The notes under the pieces: generated by a model
The model's input: only the letters and a program-made list of their open reading frames with translations
What the model was told of the DNA's origin: nothing
Database searches by the model: none
Position numbers and translations under genes: made by a program
From: Tubulanus polymorphus
Lineage: Eukaryota; Nemertea; Palaeonemertea; Tubulaniformes; Tubulanidae
Assembly: GCF_964204645.1 (NCBI RefSeq)
Contig: NC_134034.1
Location: forward strand, 10,225,414 to 10,289,413
DNA length: 64,000 nt
Direction: 5' to 3'
Shown: one piece after another, positions 57,701-64,000 of the stretch
Numbering within the stretch: the stretch's first letter is position 1
Layout of the letters: every line of letters starts with the position of its first letter

Positions 57701-59161
57701 TGAGAAAGTTGATTCGAATTTAAAATTGAGATCATGGACGTTTAAACTAGTTTATACGTCCATGTTGAGATATAGAAGAAATTGAAGCGCGGTTTACCGC
57801 AGTAACCACTAGCGAACCTGGCGGATCCTCGCCTGCCATAAAGTGAAATCCTCGATTGCCACAGCAGCGGTGCCGGTACCCAATTGTCCTAATTTATAGG
57901 TGCCACTGTATATGCGTTTCATATACAGATATCTTTTGTTTTTATAATTCTGAACAGACCATCATCAACTGAGACGCAAACAACGGCGCTACAGAACAAC
58001 GTTTACTAGTTACCAGCTGGAGGAGTTGGAGAAATCGTTCCAGAAAACTCACTATCCGGATGTGTTTTGTCGCGAGGACCTGGCGCTACGTATCGACCTT
58101 ACCGAGGCTCGCGTGCAGGTCTGGTTTCAGAACCGCCGCGCCAAGTGGCGCAAGTTACAGAAACAGTCGCCCGCGGCTGCAGGCGTCGTTCCGATCGCGG
58201 TGAAGAACGAGAGCGACGGTGGAAGCGCTCACTCGAGCACCACTACCGTGTCTGACGGTGAGTTCTGTTAACTGAAATTCTTAGAAAGGCCGACTGCTTC
58301 TATCAAATTTACAGATTACAAAATCTCTACCGGCCGCTCTTATCAGGTTAACAGATTACAAACTCTCTACCGGCCGCTTCTATCAAATATACAGATTACA
58401 AAATCTCTACCGGCCGCTCTTATCAGGTTAACAGATTACAAACTCTCTACCGGCCGCTTCTATCAGGTTTACAGATTACAAACTCTCTACCGGCCGCTTC
58501 TATCAGGTTTACAGATTACAAACTCTCTACCGGCCGCTTCTATCAGGTTTACAGATTACAAACTCTCTACCGGCCGCTTCTATCAGGTTTACAGATTACA
58601 AACTCTCTACCGGCCGCTTCTATCGGGTTTACAGATTACAAACTCTCTATCGGCCGCTTCTATCAGGTTTGCAGATTACAAACTCTCTATCGGCCGCTTC
58701 TATCAGGTTTACAGATTACGCTATTCCGGAATAGGTAGAGTGCATTCTGGTCGAATCTTACGCATCTCAGTAGGTAGTAACACGGAGTAATCATTCGACA
58801 CAGACAGACAGAAGATAGTTTAGTATCTATGAAACCCAGCCTAGCAATTAATTCCGGGCATTTTTTTCTGGATGTAATTTCAGGTCAGTCTCAGCAACCG
58901 CAGACTTCATCGTGTCCATCGTCCTGCGTACCGGAACCGCCAGAAACAGTAACATCCGGTTTACCGAGCGTGGCGACCATTTCGTCGATGGCTTCATTAC
59001 CAAGTATGTATCTACATAACATGAGCGTGGAGTGGAGTCCGTCCCTCGCCGCACCACCTCCGCATGCTGCAGTACACAGCCAGGCATCGTCGCCGTTTCA
59101 TCATTTGTCCCTCGATAAATGTGCGGCAGACAAGAAATTCTCCTTCCATTCCGATGACTAG
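54710..59161 (+). CDS. PRD-class (aristaless/Alx/Arx-like) homeobox transcription factor
   Basis: Nuclear DNA-binding regulator. Exons 54710-55043, 57082-57222, 57958-58257 and 58884-59161 join to 1,053 nt (350 residues). The homeodomain spans about residues 167-226: [20 protein letters not shown], then [26 protein letters not shown]; position 50 is Gln. The [10 protein letters not shown]...[25 protein letters not shown] pattern is nearest, from memory, to Alx/Arx/aristaless proteins, but the match is not exact. Residues 69-76, YSINGLLG, form an octapeptide/eh1-like motif expected to bind Groucho. No paired domain is seen, and no clear C-terminal OAR motif, only SSMASL. The N-terminal region is Ser/Thr/Ala/Gly-rich. 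The homeodomain is encoded in one exon with no internal intron. Intron 1 holds MITE family B and family A copies; intron 3 begins with a 40 bp array. Confidence 0.93.
55640..55775. repeat. Short interspersed repeat, copy 2
   Basis: ATATATTTCATCATCAAATT then AACAGAGCCATAAACTGTGT and ACAATCACTAGGACGCCCAG, matching 27190-27290. Confidence 0.5.
55837..56028. mobile_element. MITE family B, copy 2 (homeobox intron 1)
   Basis: 192 bp with inverted ends GATACCTTGTTTCTCCGC and GCGGAGAAACAAGGTATC. The interior has AGCGGCCGGGTC repeated and GTAATGTATAGGGTAGATAG. The diverged copy at 23087-23276 shows the same order. Confidence 0.85.
56184..56350. repeat. Dispersed repeat family A, copy 3
   Basis: GATCTTAAAAGTAGGGATTG, GATTTTTTGATTGAGTGTCC, CACCACACCTGCCGGG, TTTGAAATCGGAAATCGAAG and CGGTCGAGTTAACAGAATTA. 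Almost the reverse complement of 27365-27560. Confidence 0.8.
58283..58720. repeat. 40 bp minisatellite, about 11 copies (homeobox intron 3)
   Basis: Unit AACTCTCTACCGGCCGCTTC + TATCAGGTTTACAGATTACA. Starts about 25 bp after the splice donor of the homeodomain exon. Confidence 0.96.
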
Positions 59162-59264
59162 GGCGTTTTTGAAGTTTTAGGGGCAGCCCGCAAGGGCTAT
59201 ACGTATTTTGGATGATGTCGTTAGGGATTTATAGAGGCGACCGTATTTTCTTGTACTAGGCATA

Positions 59265-59270
59265 AATAAA
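59265..59270 (+). promoter_or_regulatory. Polyadenylation signal AATAAA (homeobox gene)
   Basis: Consensus hexamer about 105 bp downstream of the stop codon at 59161. Confidence 0.45.
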
Positions 59271-59814
59271 CTGAGATGTATTTTCGATTTGATACAGATG
59301 CTCAGAAAATGAACAGTTTTTTTTCAAATTTTTCTTGGTCCCGAAACCCCTTAAGGACTTCTGTTTCTACAGAGCTCGTGTTCATGCACCAATTACGTGT
59401 AGCTCTTGGATTTTTGGTATTTCATAGGTTAACTAGTTTATATTTGACTCCCTACTCATGCATAGCTTCATCTCTCACGCGCCTGGATGAAGCTACGATA
59501 CATTAGCAGCGAACGCTCGTACTTCAATGAACTATATTATTAACTAATAAATTACTATCCGATCTGGTTGTGCTGCTATTTTCATGTAAGCAATGGATAA
59601 TAAAAGAAAATAAAAATAAGACAAAAATCTCGTTTGTACATGCAGTAAAGTTGTATTCATTTCTGAGGTAGGTCTATTATATACCTGGTACAGAGATCTC
59701 TGACAATTTTGAGAAAAACCATTTTCATAAATGTAAAACAATAAATTTATGTAAATCTTGTAAAAACTTGAATAGAGTAAAATGTCTTATTCGTCTCTTC
59801 AATCTTTGATCTCA

Positions 59815-60045
59815 CTTATGGTCGCTCTGCGCGGTGACGAACGATTGTATGGTGGCTGATTCGGGCCATTCGGACCACTTCACAGCACACGACCGAATTG
59901 AGGGTTCCCGGGGACGTGCATCTCAGTGATGGTCGCTCTGCGCGATGAGGAACGCTCTACTATCGCTATATTCATCCGATCGAATTGAGGGTTCCCGGGG
60001 ACGTGGATCTCAGTGATGGCCGATCGCAGTGAGGAACACTCATCG
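59815..60045. repeat. Direct repeat of about 110 bp, 2 copies plus a partial third
   Basis: GATGGTCGCTCTGCGCG(A/G)TGA and CGAATTGAGGGTTCCCGGGG recur in the same order, then a partial third start (GTGATGGCCGATCGCAGTGA). Confidence 0.75.
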
Positions 60046-60066
60046 CAATCTCCGGGGTTGGAAATT

Positions 60067-61517
60067 CTAGAAGTCCCGCTTCATCGATTCTAGTGAAGGG
60101 CATATCCTGACAGGGGGCGCCTTGGATTCCATGCGCATATACTTCGAATCTAACTCGAGTTTTTGCGGATCGATATTTTCAGCCCCGCGCTCGCGTATAC
60201 CGACCGTTTCGACGGCCATCAATCGTCTCATATCCGTCGCCGAACGAGTCATTGATTCGTTCTTATTTGCGATATCGCTGAAATATTCGAAGTTACGTTC
60301 GAACTCGGCGATCGGTAAAATGGCGAACGACTGGGCCACGTAGTCGATTTCGCGTTTTTGAATGAACATCAACTCGTAGTAGGCCGTTTTAATCGATACT
60401 TTGCCGTCTGCGCGCTTTTCCAAAACCAGATTCAAAATGGCCGATCCCCTGAGGGCTAGAATTTTGAAATATTTCATATCGGCTAAGAAATTACCCAATG
60501 AATACACGACCAAGGAGTCGTCCTTTTTATCCCAAACCATCGGTTGTAGCACGTGAGGGTGAGACCCGATCACTATATTCACGCCGAGTTCTTTGAAGAA
60601 TTTAAACCACAATTTTTGCCGATAGTAATCGGGGTGTTCTTGGAATTCTTTACCCCAATGCACGAAGGCGATGATCTGGTCGACGTTCATGTTTTTAGCG
60701 CGTTCCACCTCGCGACGAATAGTCGTTTCTTCGAGATAGTTCATTTCGGTCGGCGGTTCCATATCGCGTTCTGACGGCGTGTGTCTGGTGAACGCCAGCA
60801 GCGCGATACGGAACCCGTCCTTCTCGAGTATTAACGGTGAGAGTCTCCGACGCGCGTCACCGTCGACGAACGCTCCCGTGTGTCTGATGCCGAATTCGTC
60901 TAGAGTTTCGCTCGTTTTGACGATACCCGCTTTTCCGATATCGTTTGCGTGATTGTTGGCCGTAACCAGAACGTCAAATCCGGCGTTACGTAAAGCTTCG
61001 ACGAACGCAGGTGGTACGACTATCGTAAAATGGCCGTTCGCCCAGTCCGCATCCGGAGAAGAACCGACTGAACATTCAAGATTGCCGATCGCAAAATCCA
61101 CGCCTGATAATCTTGACTTTATAAACCTTTAGATAAAGATAAACAAGATTAGTAAATCTTTGGATCTTCTGAAGTTCAATTCTAACAGAAGAAAGGCGAA
61201 TTTAAATTTGAATTTGAATCTAACTGATGTAACCGAAACTTTCAGTTACGTCCGTTTGATTTGAATTCGAAAGGCTACCTGAATATTGGGTTGTAATCGT
61301 AAGTTTGAGTTTCTTCGTCGTAGGCCGTGCGCGTTATGTCCCTGTGCGCCATGATGTCACCGGCAAAAAGCAACGAAATCGTCTTCGGCGGTGTTCGGGT
61401 GTCATCGGAAACGTTCGTCGGAAATCTGACGCGATGAACGAAGTAACAGCAGGTTAATACGAACACCGTAGTCACCACGAACCATTCCTGATAGGGAAAT
61501 GTCCTGAAATTATCCAT
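60067..61517 (-). CDS. CapA-like (PGA_cap / metallophosphatase fold) membrane-anchored protein
   Basis: Homologue of bacterial CapA, which takes part in poly-gamma-glutamate capsule formation; role in animals unknown. Two minus-strand exons, 61517-61279 and 61126-60067, join to 1,299 nt (432 residues). I place the second acceptor at TATCTAAAG (61127) because that keeps frame and supplies FIKSRLSG before VDFAIGNLE; the nearer AG at 61104 breaks the frame. One N-terminal membrane anchor at about residues 12-27 (WFVVTTVFVLTCCYFV). Metallophosphatase-type motifs in order: LLFAGDIMAHRD (Asp54), GNLE (94-97), TANNHANDIG (His about 139), VHWGKE (His about 235), GSHPHVLQP (266-270). The active-site set looks complete. 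The gene has an intron and host-like composition, so it is resident, not contamination. A 69 bp minisatellite begins about 30 bp upstream of the ATG. Confidence 0.9.
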
Positions 61518-61546
61518 TTTAAATCAACGGTTAAACGCAGGGCACG

Positions 61547-63015
61547 TATATAGAACTATCAGTTGTAACGAACAGATTTTGCGATGCCCTGAAGTTCGCT
61601 GAAACAAGGTTTAACTGTATATAGAACTATTTGTTAACAGACAGATTTTCCGATGCCCTGAAATTCGCAGAAACAAGGTTTAACTGTATATAGAACTATT
61701 TGTTAACAGACAGATTTTCCGATGCCCTGAAGTTCGCTGAAACAAGGTTTAACTGTATATAGAACTATTTGTTAACAGACAGATTTTCCGATGCCCTGAA
61801 ATTCGCAGAAACAAGGTTTAACTGTATATAGAACTATTTGTTAACAGACAGACTTTCCGATGCCCTGAAATTCGCAGAAACAAGGTTTAACTGTATATAG
61901 AACTATTTGTTAACAGACAGATTTTCCGATGCCCTGAAGTTCGCAGAAACAAGGTTTAACTGTATATAGAACTATTTGTTAACAGACAGACTTTCCGATG
62001 CCCTGAAGTTCGCAGAAACAAGGTTTAACTGTATATAGAACTATTTGTTAACAGACAGATTTTCCGATGCCCTGAAGTTCGCAGAAACAAGGTTTAACTG
62101 TATATAGAACTATTTGTTAACAGACAGATTTTCCGATGCCCTGAAATTCGCAGAAACAAGGTTTAACTGTATATAGAACTATTTGTTAACAGACAGATTT
62201 TCCGATGCCCTGAAGTTCGCAGAAACAAGGTTTAACTGTATATAGAACTATTTGTTAACAGACAGATTTTCCGATGCCCTGAAATTCGCAGAAACAAGGT
62301 TTAACTGTATATAGAACTATTTGTTAACAGACAGACTTTCCGATGCCCTGAAGTTCGCAGAAACAAGGTTTAACTGTATATAGAACTATTTGTTAACAGA
62401 CAGACTTTCCGATGCCCTGAAGTTCGCAGAAACAAGGTTTAACTGTATATAGAACTATTTGTTAACAGACAGATTTTCCGATGCCCTGAAATTCGCAGAA
62501 ACAAGGTTTAACTGTATATAGAACTATTTGTTAACAGACAGACTTTCCGATGCCCTGAAGTTCGCAGAAACAAGGTTTAACTGTATATAGAACTATTTGT
62601 TAACAGACAGATTTTCCGATGCCCTGAAGTTCGCAGAAACAAGGTTTAACTGTATATAGAACTATTTGTTAACAGACAGATTTTCCGATGCCCTGAAATT
62701 CGCAGAAACAAGGTTTAACTGTATATAGAACTATTTGTTAACAGACAGACTTTCCGATGCCCTGAAGTTCGCAGAAACAAGGTTTAACTGTATATAGAAC
62801 TATTTGTTAACAGACAGATTTTCCGATGCCCTGAAGTTCGCAGAAACAAGGTTTAACTGTATATAGAACTATTTGTTAACAGACAGATTTTCCGATGCCC
62901 TGAAGTTCGCAGAAACAAGGTTTAACTGTATATAGAATTATTTGTTAACAGATTTTCTGATGCCCTGAAGTTCGCTGGAAACATGGTTAAACTGTATATA
63001 TAACTATTTGTTATA
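61547..63015. repeat. 69 bp minisatellite, about 21 copies
   Basis: Unit GAACTATTTGTTAACAGACA + GATTTTCCGATGCCCTGAAG + TTCGCAGAAACAAGGTTTAA + CTGTATATA, with AAGTTC/AAATTC and GATTTT/GACTTT alternations. The outer copies are more diverged and resemble the 71 bp units at 49915-50131 (GAACAGATTTTCTGG). Confidence 0.97.
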
Positions 63016-64000
63016 TTTATATTCAGGGTACCAGAACTCTGCGGGATATAACAGGAACTGCTGGTTTTCTGGTGCCCTGACCTTTTTTTGACAACTTATA
63101 CGTACATGCCGCGTTGACACTTGGAAACTAACGAATAATAGGGCCGTTTATAATGACGATTCCTTGGACTGATAAGGGGACTTAAAGTGCTATTTAAGTC
63201 TATTATCTTGCGAAGCGTATACCTAAACAAAGTTCGATCCAAGGTCACGTCAACGGATTATGGAACCCCTCAAATCCAGTATATATATATACATCAGCTG
63301 CGTTTACGCAGGGAAGTGTGATGAGGTCATCACACTTCCCTGGTTTACGTGGGCATTTTGGAGCCGGGCCAAATTTAGCCCGTGCCAGATTAGGCCGAAA
63401 CAGAATAATCTAATCCGATATAGGGTTTAGGAAGCGAACCTCGCTTGCCACGGTATCGTTATAAAGGCATATTGACGAAAATGAGTGATTTATATAGGCG
63501 TTGAACGTTAGATTTGGTCTGGTCCGGGAAGAATCATCAGCGACTCAAAAGGCATCGACCTTTGACGTCAATCATTGGGGAATGGATTCAAAAAAGCGAT
63601 CCCATCTTTTCTGAGTAGCAGTGCTGGGTGTGGGCCGGCAACGCGTTCGGAACATATTATATCGCATTAGACGAGCTCCCAAAATACCGATTTACATAAG
63701 CTTTAAACTACTGAGTAGATACGTACCAATCTAAAGATACCGACGATAAAGATTCTCGCTCCATCTCTCGCACGAATGGGCGTTAAGCTTCGAACATCAC
63801 CGCGCGTTGTTTTTTTTACACGTATATATCTACGTACATAGCGAAGAGCATTAGTGAGTGTCTATCTATTCAGAGTGAGTATACATCGTGGTGTCAGCCT
63901 GGCTATAGCGCGCATAATATGCGCGCTCGGTTTTTAGTACATTAATACTATACATTGAAACAAGGCCGACTCGAGCTTTACCGCGCGACCTTTTTGTGAC
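63016..64000. other. Right end of the window, no gene recognised
   Basis: Contains a short perfect palindrome at 63309-63342 and GGGCCAAATTTAGCCCGTGCC-like text at about 63366, also seen near 24620. The CapA-like gene promoter may lie here, beyond the minisatellite. Confidence 0.4.
63309..63342. repeat. Perfect 16 bp inverted repeat
   Basis: CAGGGAAGTGTGATGA, two bases, then TCATCACACTTCCCTG. Could be a small foldback or a protein-binding palindrome; no following T-run. Confidence 0.7.

Larger units (their letters stand above)
59162..60066. other. Convergent 3' regions of the homeobox and CapA-like genes
   Basis: Presumed 3' UTRs. AATAAA at 59265-59270 is a plausible polyadenylation signal for the homeobox gene, about 105 bp after its stop. 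A direct repeat (GGTCGCTCTGCGCG...GAATTGAGGGTTCCCGGGGA) occupies about 59815-60045. Confidence 0.5.

Noticed and set aside
61104-61106. AG nearest to the CapA-like VDFAIGN segment as the splice acceptor
   Set aside because: It breaks the frame with exon 1. The acceptor 23 bp upstream restores the frame and adds a sensible linker.

Overview
This is a eukaryotic window with long introns, GT-AG splice sites, many microsatellites and minisatellites and no bacterial operon structure. The genes (GCNT-type glycosyltransferases, an NRF-6-like acyltransferase, UNG, IDI1, a C2orf76 homologue, a PRD-class homeobox gene and a CapA-like protein) fit a non-vertebrate metazoan. A marine invertebrate, perhaps a lophotrochozoan such as a mollusc, is my guess; the sequence does not name the species.

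Layout. 1.7-6.7 kb (-): NRF-6-like membrane acyltransferase, incomplete and possibly broken. 7.33-9.74 kb: a 2,411 bp near-perfect palindromic mobile element with a 6 bp target-site duplication and AG...CT termini, carrying the same ORF in each arm. It looks like a Polinton/Maverick derivative and is the most striking object here. 12.0-14.3 and 17.4-19.2 kb (+): tandem GCNT paralogues separated by a 1.58 kb inverted-repeat element. 21.3-23.7 kb (-): uracil-DNA glycosylase. 27.7-33.5 kb (+): seven-exon short-chain dehydrogenase with an acidic tail; one intron holds a stray CDK12/13-type kinase exon. 40.4-44.5 kb (-): IDI1. 45.5-48.9 kb (+): C2orf76/UPF0538 homologue, head-to-head with IDI1. 54.7-59.2 kb (+): PRD-class homeobox gene. 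60.1-61.5 kb (-): CapA-like protein, tail-to-tail with the homeobox gene.

For GCNT-A, GCNT-B, SDR, IDI1, C2orf76, homeobox and CapA, the exons I propose join into uninterrupted frames whose summed length is a multiple of three. UNG does so too, apart from an unseen first exon. The NRF-6-like gene does not.

Much of the rest is repeat: a 39 bp minisatellite at five loci in one orientation, arrays of 34, 40, 43 and 69 bp, several MITE-like families (one with TTAA duplications), foldback elements and a tRNA-like SINE. The genes are unrelated in function and form no visible pathway cluster.
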